Source: Plasmopara viticola
Lineage: Eukaryota > Oomycota > Peronosporomycetes > Peronosporales > Peronosporaceae
DNA: 64,000 nt
Reading direction: 5' to 3'
NCBI GenBank assembly: GCA_001695595.3
Contig: MBPM02000021.1
Span: 620,001-684,000 of the forward strand
Shown: in pieces, positions 22,726 to 31,918 of the stretch
Layout of the letters: each line of letters opens with the position of its first letter
How positions within the stretch are numbered: the first letter of the stretch is position 1
Made by a program: the position numbers and the translations under genes
Notes under the pieces: model-generated
What the model was told of the DNA's origin: nothing
What the model saw: the letters and a program-made list of their open reading frames with translations, nothing else
Database searches by the model: none

Positions 22726-24600
22726 AAAAATTGGATATAATTAAATATTTTACTGTCTACGTTTTTTGTACAAACCTATTGAGTGGTCTAACAAATCTTC
22801 TAAAAGCTTTTTGGCTTGCTACTTCCGACGCTTTCGGCTTTAAGTGATGTCGTGCATCAAGCCCCTGGCGTCTAAGTCCGTACAATCCGATAATTTTGTT
22901 TCGAATGAGTCGGGAAAGCTTCAGCTGTTTAATACTTGTTAACTACAAGTCCTGTCGAAGTTTGTCGAACGGCTCGTTAGAACTCGGTGGTGTTTGTAGA
23001 CAGATTTGTGGGCTCTTTAATCCTTCGCTTTTCCATAAAGCAAAGCTGACTGAAGCAGCTGAGCAGGAATGACTGTAGATCAAGCATAATCAAGTGAGCG
23101 ACTATCAGGCAGTTGTTCTACGTGTTTTGAGCAGCGGAGCAGAAATTCACCAATGGGTAACCCGAAAAATTTTCGAGCGTTGGTCCACACTAGCCTGCAG
23201 CCACACCAGAACATTGAGATCAATGTGATAAGATTTACCTTTTGCAATCTAGTTCTTCCTACAATGTAGCGGTACTAATGTTTACAAGATGGCTCGCTTC
23301 TCACTGTGTGATCACAAACACACTTATCTTAAAGTCTTGAATATAGCATTGGGCTTATATGCAATGCAATCAGGAAGGAAGCTTTTTGAAGGTCGGTTGT
23401 TGACCGAGACTTGGGCGGTGAGCGATGCGATGCGAATGGAAAATGTTAGTTGCTTAAAGCAGGTTGAGAAGTGATACTGATTGAAGAACATTTAATGACT
23501 CTTGCCTTACTTCAGCTTCACTGATGGCTTCCAACCATCTACTGCTACCTTCTAGAGGCAATCATTTTTCTATACTCCATTGGGCTTTTTATACTGTCTG
23601 GATTATTGTCACACATTTCGGTCTCTCGACTCCCAATAATTATTGACTATACCTTGCCTATTATCTGTGACTATGACCTATGGAAAATGCTAATGCTTAT
23701 GCTCTTCGGAGCAATATGGTTATATAGCGTAACGGCTGTTATCGGCAAATCTGCCGGTGACGAATCTTACGTCACAGTCCGCCTGATCTCAGTAAGGTTC
23801 TGTGTCGACTTGGTCATACCTACACGACTAGACACAATCTACCGACGTCAGACAACTTTGTTGGACCTTGGACTTTTTGATTGTCGCTTTGTTGTCTCCT
23901 AGTCCCACATTTCTACTATTGGGGCGCTTCGCCTGTAGAAAACAATGACAGCTCCGGGTGTGTCGACTGACACCTTAAAGGCTCTTAGATCAGACACACA
24001 ATTCAAAAATAAAATAAACTTATTGTCACAATTGCGATTACTAATTTTGCTCCGATTTAAAATGCAGGCAAATTGTATACTCATAAATACTGTTTGCACT
24101 CAATACAGTCGTAGAAATTGTGATTCATTGCGCACTTTGATTTGTGAAAGAGAACAGTCGTTTACTAAAATTTTGATCACATTCCAAGTTGTAGTGATGC
24201 CATGGTATTCTGAGCGGCATAATCGTTGCTAGTTCTAGTCGGCGTTATAAAAAGCTATAGGTACACATTATTTGAGGGGAATTTTTGTCAATCAAACTCG
24301 GTAAAGGTCTTTTTGAAATGAAGAAAAGATATATGCTAAGTCTTGGTGATCTTTGTCAAAGGAGAGGTTGTCATTAGATGTTCTTAAAGCCGAAATTTGG
24401 ATTTGTGACAAGAACAGCACAATGCAAGTTAAAACCTAAATAGTAACTTTGTCACAGAACTACGTTTTTTTTGGCCATACCGAAGGTCTGTAATTAGCTC
24501 TCTCGTGTTGTCTTTTAAGGTTACTACTGTGCAACACTGGCATTGCGAGCGATCAAACAACGACCTCGCTAAAGGAAGCCAACGAAACCTCCAAAATTCT
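22726..24600. other. Gene-poor stretch, no supported gene
   Basis: AT-rich sequence with scattered short frames on both strands. The longest (23606-23902 +, 98 codons) has no recognisable domain and no splice-linked extension. Nothing else is seen. Confidence 0.4.
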
Positions 24601-24605
24601 TCACA

Positions 24606-25423
24606 TTACCAAGGAAGTTCAACAGCTCGAACTTTCTTGTCGGCATTAAAAAATTTCCCCGTGTCCTCTAACGTCAATTTCGTCAGAATCTTTGCCATAG
24701 TCTCTGCTGATTCTGACGGTTTCAAGTAGCCTTTGTGATCAGTCATATCAGTGGAGACGTACCCAGGATTGATAGTCACGAGTCCAATGTTACGTTTCCG
24801 TAGACTCACTGCCATTGAGCGCATGACCATGTTCAACGCCGCCTTGGACGCAGTGTACCCAAACGCTTTGCCAAAAAACGCCTTCATTTTTGGCGTATTG
24901 TTGCTGATGCTACCCAAAGTTGTGTTGAGCTGCGCGCTATAAGCAGCCCCGTTGGCCTTAGCGGCCAGTTCAAGGTTCGGCAATAGAGCACGAGTTGTTA
25001 GAAACGGACCGATGGCATTCACTTCGTACTGCCGCAACAAGTCTTCCTTTGTAGCAGACATAAAGTCGTCGTGTACCCATAGCCCCGCATTGTTGATAAG
25101 AAGATCAATGGGTACATTCTTGAGTTGCTGCGCAGCCTCAAGAACAGAGGTTTGGTCACTGGTGTCTAGTGTCACAATTCGGGAAGGCGCGAGGGCTTTG
25201 AGCTGAACCAAAATGTTAAAACATCGTATTAGAAAGAGAAAGGAGCCCAATTTTTCTGTACCTGGTCAGTATTACTACTGGCTCGGGCCGTCCCAATAAC
25301 GTTCCATTTGGCGTTTGCAAAGTATTGCGCTAATGCAAGACCAATGCTACGCGTGCTACCCGTGATAAGTACCGTTTTCGTGACAGACTGCATGACAGGA
25401 AGAAGAGAATACTGCAGTGGCAC
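24606..25423 (-). CDS. Short-chain dehydrogenase/reductase, two exons
   Basis: The exon model is 25423-25262 and 25202-24606, with a 59-nt GT-AG intron between two phase-0 codons, giving 252 residues. It is a classical SDR of about normal length. The cofactor motif TGSTRSIG lies near residue 20, the NNAG motif follows the beta-4 strand (LLINNAGLWV), the catalytic Ser is in LGSIS, the YTASK signature gives the catalytic Tyr and Lys, and PGYVSTDM follows. It should reduce or oxidise a carbonyl/alcohol with NAD(P)H in the cytosol. It resembles the carbonyl-reductase/sniffer and C-factor branch, but the substrate cannot be told. An alternative start is the second Met at residue 11, closer to the Rossmann fold. 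The gene shares its strand with the NmrA-like gene upstream. Confidence 0.88.
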
Positions 25424-25684
25424 TTTGAGTCTAGAATTCGTTGTGAGGGTTCGCTGTTTTTAATGGGTGATTTGTCCTTTCCTCGTTGTAAAAAGATCTC
25501 TAACGGATGCAGTATCTGTACAATAATTACCGCACATTGTATGTTCTATTACAGACAGAACATTGCATACTTTCTTAAAAGGTAAATCTTAATTTATTAA
25601 CTCAATAATTGACCAAGTCATAGTCTGCGACCATAAAGCGTGGCAATAACATCTTAGCTTTCATCTCCTATGTCCACACAGACA

Positions 25685-26656
25685 CTAATTTGGATCAGTA
25701 CGTGGCCACGCGTCGGAATAATCAGCTACAAAATCACTAAATGTGCGTGGCGTGTGGCCCAGCAGTTTCTCTATCACCTCCGTCTCGACGTGTTGTTGGG
25801 CACCAGCTTCCAACGCACGAACAACTCCGATTTCCTCTTCAATAGCATCACCAGGTACACCTCGTACCCACCGCGCAGGTTGCACAGCCCACAACGGAAA
25901 ATATGAAAATGTGACCTCGTCTTGTATCCCAAGGGACAATACTTTGGCAACTTCTTTAAAAGTTAACGCTTCGGGTCCCGTCAACTTATACAAACCTCCA
26001 AGGGCATTTTTAACGAGCAACACACTTATGCATTCCGCCACATCCAACGGATGAATAAAGGCAATACGTCCTGTTTTAACGCTAATGGACAGTGTCCGTC
26101 CGCGTATCAAGTTGAATAGTCGCCCTCGTAAAAAAGCGTCCATGCCTGTAGGAGCTCGTACAATCGTCAACTTCTCTGTCCCAGAACAAAGTGTCTTCTC
26201 TAACTTCTCCTCCAGCCTCCAATTTTCTCTCCCTGCGGTGGATTTAGATTGCTCTTCCACAAACCCTTCAGTCCAAGATAACTTGACAACCCGGTGGTCC
26301 TTTGAGACGAGAGATGCCACGTTATGCTCGCAATGGCACCACTCGCTCGTCAACTCACTTACTTGATTAATGACCTCATCTCCACAGCCACTAGCAGCTA
26401 ATATAGCACCATCACATCGCCTAAGAGCTTCGCCAAGATCTCGAGAGTTGGACCAATCCGGAATCGGCTCGTGTTCGTGAGAGACTAACAGACTGGGAAA
26501 AGAAAGACGGAGGGAACGCTCAAGGTCCCGAGAAGTGGCAGCTATAAGAAAATTTACATTGTGCGCGCATGAAGAAGAGAGAGATGATGTAAAGTGGAGC
26601 AGCGAGGACGCAAAGGACAGCGAACGGCGTGTAATGGGTAGCAGAAACGTCGGCAT
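25685..26656 (-). CDS. NmrA-like NAD(P)-binding oxidoreductase family protein
   Basis: This 323-residue protein is encoded in one exon. The middle and C-terminal parts follow the NmrA/atypical-SDR plan: an insert with IVRAPTGMDAFL, then IAFIHPLDVAE, GLYKLTGPEALTFKEVAKVLS and a C-terminal HTPRTFSDFVADY, which matches the end of many NmrA-like epimerase/reductase proteins. The N-terminal glycine-rich dinucleotide motif (GxxGxxG) is not visible. The first 45 residues are Ser/Leu-rich, so either cofactor binding is altered or an upstream exon is missing from this model. The substrate is unknown. It diverges from the transporter gene, and their starts share an upstream region of about 200 bp before the riboswitch leader. 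Confidence 0.7.
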   Translation of the reverse strand: MPTFLLPITRRSLSFASSLLHFTSSLSSSCAHNVNFLIAATSRDLERSLRLSFPSLLVSHEHEPIPDWSNSRDLGEALRRCDGAILAASGCGDEVINQVSELTSEWCHCEHNVASLVSKDHRVVKLSWTEGFVEEQSKSTAGRENWRLEEKLEKTLCSGTEKLTIVRAPTGMDAFLRGRLFNLIRGRTLSISVKTGRIAFIHPLDVAECISVLLVKNALGGLYKLTGPEALTFKEVAKVLSLGIQDEVTFSYFPLWAVQPARWVRGVPGDAIEEEIGVVRALEAGAQQHVETEVIEKLLGHTPRTFSDFVADYSDAWPRTDPN

Positions 26657-26872
26657 CTTGAATGAATCCGATCTGTGACATTAAACGGAGCTACTTAACA
26701 GCTCGCGTCGGGGAATATTCCATCGTTATATTTCCCGGAAACAAGAATTTTGCTGAGACTTTACATGCTCCGTTGATTGGCTGGAATTTTACAATACTAT
26801 TGGTTTAGCTGCCCTTCTTCTTCTGTACGTAGTAGCATTCTCTTGATTCTTGTCGTCCTCTTCGTGGAGAGT

Positions 26873-27138
26873 GTATGTAAATTGACAAATCAATCAGCGA
26901 GGGGTGCCGATTGCCAGCCATGGACGAGTTCCATGCGTTGACCGGCTGAGATAAAACCCTTAGAACCTGATCCGGTTCATACCGGCGGAGGGACTGCTGC
27001 TCTTCTTTTTGTTGACGTTGCATGTGTCTTTGTGTCTACTATGTCCATTGCGATGGTCTAGATTTTCTACAGGTAACAATGATTTTACACTTACAGATAG
27101 ATTGTCATTTTGATTGATTTATATATAAACACCCACAG
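26873..27138 (+). promoter_or_regulatory. Candidate alternatively spliced leader intron containing the aptamer
   Basis: A good donor GTATGT starts at 26873. TTCTACAG ends at 27072 and ACCCACAG ends at 27138, 10 bases before the transporter ATG. At 27073 the sequence GTAACA could also act as a donor, giving an inner 66-nt intron (27073-27138). Retained sequence contains several upstream ATGs (26920, 27022, 27042, 27053, 27079), all out of frame or quickly stopped. Skipping or keeping parts of this leader would therefore decide whether the transporter is translated. Splice use is inferred, not observed. Confidence 0.55.
26895..26999 (+). promoter_or_regulatory. TPP riboswitch (THI-element) aptamer
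   Basis: All the conserved blocks of the thiamine pyrophosphate aptamer occur in order and spacing: GGGGTGCC (26901-26908), GGCTGAGA (26944-26951), ACCC (26956-26959), GAACCTGATCCGGTTC (26963-26978) and CGGAGGGA (26986-26993). Helices can be drawn: P1 CAGCG/TGCTG (26895-26899 with 26995-26999), P2 GCC/GGC (26906-26908 with 26944-26946), P3 hairpin CATGGA/TCCATG (26919-26924 with 26930-26935), a CCC/GGG pairing around the 3' arm, and P5 CCGG/CCGG (26972-26975 with 26982-26985). It lies on the sense strand in the leader of the transporter that begins at 27149. In known eukaryotic cases TPP binding controls splicing or 3' processing of thiamine genes. Here a GTATGT donor lies just upstream and two acceptors just downstream. 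Confidence 0.95.
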
Positions 27139-27148
27139 GTTTGTCGCG

Positions 27149-28719
27149 ATGCTCGCGAGTGGCGTCACGTACGGTGTCATGGCTACAACTCTACTCCTTG
27201 TCACTTTTTACGCCGTCATTATCAGTCGACGGATGGAAATTAATTCGGTCTCAACTTTTGTCAGGTACTTTAGCTGCCATTTCTATTTTCTCAATTGCCC
27301 ACTTAATAACAAGCTTTTTTAGTGCCAAAAACTCGACCACAACCTTGCGCTTAGCCTGGTGTCTCTTTTCCGCTGGCATTGGAGCTGGCACGCTCTTTTC
27401 GTTTCCTCAAATTGGGGTCGATGCCGGATCGTGGGGTGTCATTGGCTATGCGTTGTCTGGGGTCGTGGGTATGCTCGTGTTGGCTCTCGTTGGGCCATAC
27501 ATGCGCTCGGCTTTGGGTGAAAATGTTACCATGACAGACGTCGTGTCGACTCAATTTGGGTACATTATGCAACTTTACATTGGGTTTATTTCAATGTTTT
27601 ACCAATTCATTTGCCTGGCTTCGGAGTACACTTCAATTGCACAATTGACGACAATGATGTCACCGAACGCTCGACCAATTATTACAATACTTATTGTGGC
27701 ATTTCTCACAAACTTGTACTTGACTATTGGCGGGCTGCGTGCAAGTCTTGCTACTGATGTATGGCAAGGGATTGGTGTCGTCGGTCTCGTTGCTGTCGTA
27801 TGTATTGCAATGTTTTTTCACGTTTCCATTCCAGATGGTGCATGGTCAGACACGAACGTGGCGGCCTTCACGACTTCGGGCTTTGAAACACTCGTGACAT
27901 TAAATATTGCCGTCACAGCTGCCAATCTCTTTTTCACGGGCTTCTGGCAACGCGTGTATGCCGCTTACGACAATAAAACGCTACGCAATGCGTCATATAT
28001 TGCTAGCTGCATTATTGCATTGTTTACAGTGGCTCTTGCAATGGCTGGTATGGTTTCATACCTCGCGTATCCGGATGGAGATTTGTTTTTTGCGATTCTG
28101 ATCGACATGGGCCAAGGTTGGCAAGTGCTGATCATTGTTGTTATTGCCATGTTATCGAGTGGCGTGTCCGACTCGATCCAGATGGGCCTCGTAGCTGAGC
28201 TGACGACATGTTTCCCAAAGCTTTCGCTTTTACGCGCACGGATTATTTGCGGTAAGTGCAACTCTTTTTACCAACATAGTATTGTGCTGATTAATCTTGC
28301 AATTATTGATAGTACTTTTGAATGCGCCGGCTATTGCCATTGGCTACCAACAGTATGATATATTAACGCTCTACTTAATTGCTGATTTATTGTGTACGGC
28401 TGCGGTGGGTCCAATGTTGTTGTGCACTTGGAAACGTGCAACTCGCTGTGGAGCGTTGGCTGGAAGTGCTGCTGGCTTGGTTACAATCTTCATTTGCGGA
28501 GTCATTATGCAGGGCAAGTTTATGGGTGGCTTTATATGGTTCATTTTGCCGGAAGGTCTGTACTCGCAAAATAGCATGATTACTTTTATTGCCACACTTA
28601 TTGTCCCGCCAGTGGTTTCTGTGGGTGTGTCTTTGTTGACGGAATCAAAAGAGGATGAAGAGACCAAAGACGACAGCTTTCTGATTGAACTATCTCCCTT
28701 CCAGGAAAAAGCGACCTAA
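27149..28719 (+). CDS. Sodium:solute symporter-type transporter, predicted thiamine-regulated
   Basis: The exon model is 27149-27264, 27323-28251 and 28313-28719, with GT-AG introns of 58 and 61 nt whose phases restore the frame (AG+T gives Ser, G+TA gives Val). The product is 483 residues with many hydrophobic helices. Features typical of the SSS/urea-transporter-like fold include WCLFSAGIGAGTLFSFPQ, IGGLRASLATDVWQG, and a late VIAMLSSGVSDSIQMG segment. The C-terminus is a short acidic cytosolic tail. It should be a plasma-membrane, cation-coupled uptake carrier. The TPP aptamer in the leader implies that the cargo is thiamine or a thiamine precursor such as the pyrimidine moiety. This is inference from regulation, not from the protein itself. 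From memory, riboswitch-linked SSS transporters have been reported in microalgae. Confidence 0.85.
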
Positions 28720-29096
28720 TACATTGGGCTGCCACATATGATTAGAAAAGTAACTGAAAAAAGAATAGTATTGGTTTATGAACCGACATTTAATCGATTC
28801 TAGCCAAAAGTTGTGCAATAGGAATGTTATTGTCGTCTGTTTAGTAAGAGTAGTACATTTTAATTTGGTTTAACTCAGGAATTAAAACATCGAATACAGC
28901 CGAAAAGTGAGAAATGCAATACGATCGTTGTTATTTTACACGTAGAGCCAAACAAATTATCTACGAGGGCCAAGTGTGAGAGGATAGGCTACTATACAAG
29001 ACGCTTAAGTACGTAAATGTTGTCAGCAAATTGACACGCCAAGTTTTCTTTGGATCACAAGATTTCATCTCACCACACCGCAGCCCCCATTCCCGT
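28720..29096. other. Intergenic region between convergent genes
   Basis: This region holds the 3' ends of the transporter (+) and the RING-Tubby gene (-). It is AT-rich and I see no gene or clear polyadenylation consensus. Confidence 0.5.
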
Positions 29097-30890
29097 CTAA
29101 TCAAAGGTCACAAGGTGTGAGTCCATGCTACTCAATGCAATGGCAAAGGCTTGCACGGGCGTGAATGGGTGGGCATAGTCCATTGAATACACTTGACGGT
29201 CTTGTGTGCGTCCAAATAGCATGAGCGTCTTGTCCATATCGTCGGGATGGGACAACAAAAAGTTTTTCACTGAGGCAGCGGCCACACGACCACCAAAATC
29301 CAAGCAGTAAGCTTCGAGTGATTCAATCCAAACGGGCGGTTTGTTGATTAAGTGCAATGCACGAGCAGTGTCTGGGTTCTCCACTTGTGCTAAGATTGTG
29401 TCCTCCTTGGTCTCTGGTCTCCATGGCTGTACCATCCACGACGGTGTACCATCCACTGAGCTATCCACATTCTCTACAGGAGCTACCAGTGGCAAAACCA
29501 CTCGCATTTGGCGAGGAGATTTCCCAAATGTAGCTGCGTATTGTACTGCTCCGAGCTCAAGTGGTACCTCCCCCGTAATGTCGTACATTGTGTACTGGGA
29601 CCCCATGTAGTTCTTGTCCAATCGTGCTACTGGCACCGGTGCATTCAATGGATACACTCCTTCTTCACTCTGATTAGTCAAGAGATCTAAATTGGTCGCC
29701 AACGAGATGACAAAACTTACCGACATGTCGTACTGTCGGCGTCGCACAGCGGTACACAATAACGTGTCGGAATCTTGAGTATACAACTCATAGTTGCCAC
29801 CACCACGGGTCCGAATGTAACATTGCATCATGAGTGATTGGGGTGGCAACGGTGCCATGAGAAATTGTGCCAAGAAGGAGCTATTGAGTCTTGCAGTGCG
29901 TACCAACAATTGCCGCAGCGCCACATCAGCAGGTGGAGGCGGTTCCACAGGTGCTTGGTCACATGCCCCAACGTGATCTCTTAGACTTGCTTTTTTCATC
30001 ACTTCCGAACAATACGGACACGATACTTTCATCTCATTGGCCATTCGTTGCGCATGACGCGACGTTGCCAAGAGGGAAAAGCCAATGGCTTCCCGACACA
30101 TGGGACATGACCCACGTTCACCTACCCAGCGTTCAATGCAATCTTTGCAAAAAATCTGGCCACAACAAGTGGCTTCCGTGGCGTTCGTAAACACTTCTTG
30201 GCAAATGGCACACTCGAGCATCTTGCGCGTATTTTCCAAAGCTTCAAGTTGCTCATCGCGCGGAATGGGCTTGAGCATCGGGTAGGCGAGGGTACTCACG
30301 AGGTTACTCGCCGCTAATGCCGAGGCAGCAGTGCGTTGCCCCAAGTGGCGGCTTTTCAGAGCCGAGTGAATCTCAAAGAGCATGTCGACGACGTCCCCCA
30401 CACTATGGTGCGTCTCAGTCGGCTCGGCTTCCGGCTCGGCTTCCGGTTCAACTTGGTCGTGTTCATCCACCACGTCCATTTCCTCGTGTTGATTGCTAGA
30501 GATGGGAAAAAAGCGCGTCCCCAAAGTCGAAGTGTCTTCCTCAATTACCACGTGACGTTCACTCTGACGTCGGACGTGCCGACTACTTGCCATGAGATCC
30601 ACCAGCCCTTCTCCATCCGCAAAGAAACTCGAGACTTCAATGTCCATGTCAAAGCGCTTGTGACGAGGCGTGACGCGTGGACTGCTCCGGGGGGACAGGA
30701 GAATGAGTTCACTCAACGTACGTGTTCGATGCATTTTGTTGCTGTGCTTTGGCATTGTGACGACACGAAGACGGCGCTGGGCAAACCGAGAAGCGGCGAT
30801 GGGCGCTGCACGTGCTTCCGTCGTCCCAATGCTGCTGCTTGGACTTGGCTCGCCAGAGAGACTGGGCGTCGGGATGAATGTCGCTGCCAT
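29097..30890 (-). CDS. RING finger plus Tubby C-terminal domain protein
   Basis: The gene is a single exon of 597 residues. Residues 1-200 are low complexity, with an acidic EAEPEAEP stretch near 150. A RING-type zinc finger lies at 227-265 (C227/C230, C242/C243, C248/C251, C262/C265). The usual fourth-ligand His is Gln in CCGQIFC. A second TRAF-like zinc motif follows at 291-310 (C291-x2-C294, H306, C310). From about 355 to the end is a Tubby fold: YIRTRGGG, VPLELGAVQYAATFGK-type strands, LDFGGRVAAASVKNF and a final FAIALSSMDSHL, the classic Tubby ending. RING suggests ubiquitin E3 ligase activity, and Tubby domains bind phosphoinositides, so it is probably a membrane-associated E3. RING, TRAF-type zinc finger and Tubby together are unusual outside oomycetes as far as I know. 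Confidence 0.88.
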   Translation of the reverse strand: MAATFIPTPSLSGEPSPSSSIGTTEARAAPIAASRFAQRRLRVVTMPKHSNKMHRTRTLSELILLSPRSSPRVTPRHKRFDMDIEVSSFFADGEGLVDLMASSRHVRRQSERHVVIEEDTSTLGTRFFPISSNQHEEMDVVDEHDQVEPEAEPEAEPTETHHSVGDVVDMLFEIHSALKSRHLGQRTAASALAASNLVSTLAYPMLKPIPRDEQLEALENTRKMLECAICQEVFTNATEATCCGQIFCKDCIERWVGERGSCPMCREAIGFSLLATSRHAQRMANEMKVSCPYCSEVMKKASLRDHVGACDQAPVEPPPPADVALRQLLVRTARLNSSFLAQFLMAPLPPQSLMMQCYIRTRGGGNYELYTQDSDTLLCTAVRRRQYDMSVSFVISLATNLDLLTNQSEEGVYPLNAPVPVARLDKNYMGSQYTMYDITGEVPLELGAVQYAATFGKSPRQMRVVLPLVAPVENVDSSVDGTPSWMVQPWRPETKEDTILAQVENPDTARALHLINKPPVWIESLEAYCLDFGGRVAAASVKNFLLSHPDDMDKTLMLFGRTQDRQVYSMDYAHPFTPVQAFAIALSSMDSHLVTFD

Positions 30891-30936
30891 TGCACTGTGT
30901 CGAAAGTGTGCAAAAATTGACTCTCAAGAATGAAGG

Positions 30937-31359
30937 TCAGTGGCTGGCTCGAGCAAAATCCGCAAATGACTCGACCTGTTGCCGTGTCGAATCGTGGACC
31001 AGTATGGCTCCTATCTCGTGCTCGATAGTTAAACCAAGTCTAAACGTCTGCCCTTCCCCTGTACTTCCGTCCTCTCGACTCGATCGAACCCTTGAGTGTT
31101 GTAACACCGTCTCTTCCACAATGCAGGTCTGAACCGAGCTTTGCGATTGGTATGAGAAAAGGGAGGCAGAGGTGCGGAGGCCTTGAAATAGTGTAGTCTC
31201 CATACGAATTGACCGGCGTGGCCATAGTCGCTTGGGTTTCCTAATTGTACCAAGTAAAAGAGGTCCATGCAAAAACGTTGCGGGTACGATGGCAAACGGT
31301 TTCAGTAGCTGAGCTGATGGGTGAGTGTTGACAATTGGCAAATATTTGGCCGTAGACAT
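30937..31359 (-). CDS. Hypothetical small protein upstream of RING-Tubby
   Basis: This 140-residue frame is on the same strand as the RING-Tubby gene and ends 46 bp before its ATG. The C-terminal half (TFRLGLTIEHEIGAILVHDS, then QQVESFADFARASH) looks like folded protein rather than random translation. The N-terminus is basic with some hydrophobic residues and could be a weak mitochondrial presequence. I recognise no family. The close spacing leaves little room for a separate promoter for the downstream gene, so this may instead be leader sequence that happens to be open. Confidence 0.4.
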   Translation of the reverse strand: MSTAKYLPIVNTHPSAQLLKPFAIVPATFLHGPLLLGTIRKPKRLWPRRSIRMETTLFQGLRTSASLFSYQSQSSVQTCIVEETVLQHSRVRSSREDGSTGEGQTFRLGLTIEHEIGAILVHDSTRQQVESFADFARASH

Positions 31360-31918
31360 CCAGTTTCAATGACCAGATAGAGTGCTTTAGATCTCTTGCT
31401 TTGAAACGCTTTTAGGTAGTGGAGAAGCTCCACTGCAATAGGCCATTTAATTAATTACTATCACTAGGCTGCAGTCGAGATGGTGGAGGGACGCAACCAA
31501 TCTTCGAAAACGAACAAGAGTTTGGCACATTCGGATAATAGAAGAACGAGAGCTGTGTGTGACGTTACAATCATTGGTACCGGTACCTACAGCATATAGT
31601 GGGTCTTATACCTACAACATTACTAGGTATATCAGAAACAGCTGAGAGTTTGGTGCACAATGAAAAAAGCATCTCCATATAACTCAAATGCTTTCTCGCT
31701 CCTCTTACTGAGTTGCAACAGCACGCTATCCTGAGCCGTGAATTTTAGTGTCAAAGCATCACAAATCAAGCTAAGCAGAGCGCGATATTTTTTGACGCTG
31801 TAACTTTAGTAAGGTTGCATAATATAGCAATAAGGTTTTCTTGAGCTAAATTTTCAGTCTGTTATTGAGAAAAGCAGATAGATACCTTTGTATATAAATA
31901 GACTACAAAGACGCTTTA
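31360..31918. other. Intergenic, no supported gene
   Basis: AT-rich sequence between the small ORF and the 3' end of the thioredoxin-like ferredoxin gene. Nothing recognisable is seen. Confidence 0.5.

Noticed and set aside
28371..28667. Frames antisense to the last transporter exon
   Set aside because: They are shadows of membrane-helix codons.
30336..30920. 194-codon + strand frame opposite the RING-Tubby gene
   Set aside because: It is fully antisense to a well-supported coding sequence with low-complexity acidic and Arg-rich codons, which create open antisense frames. It has no domain of its own.
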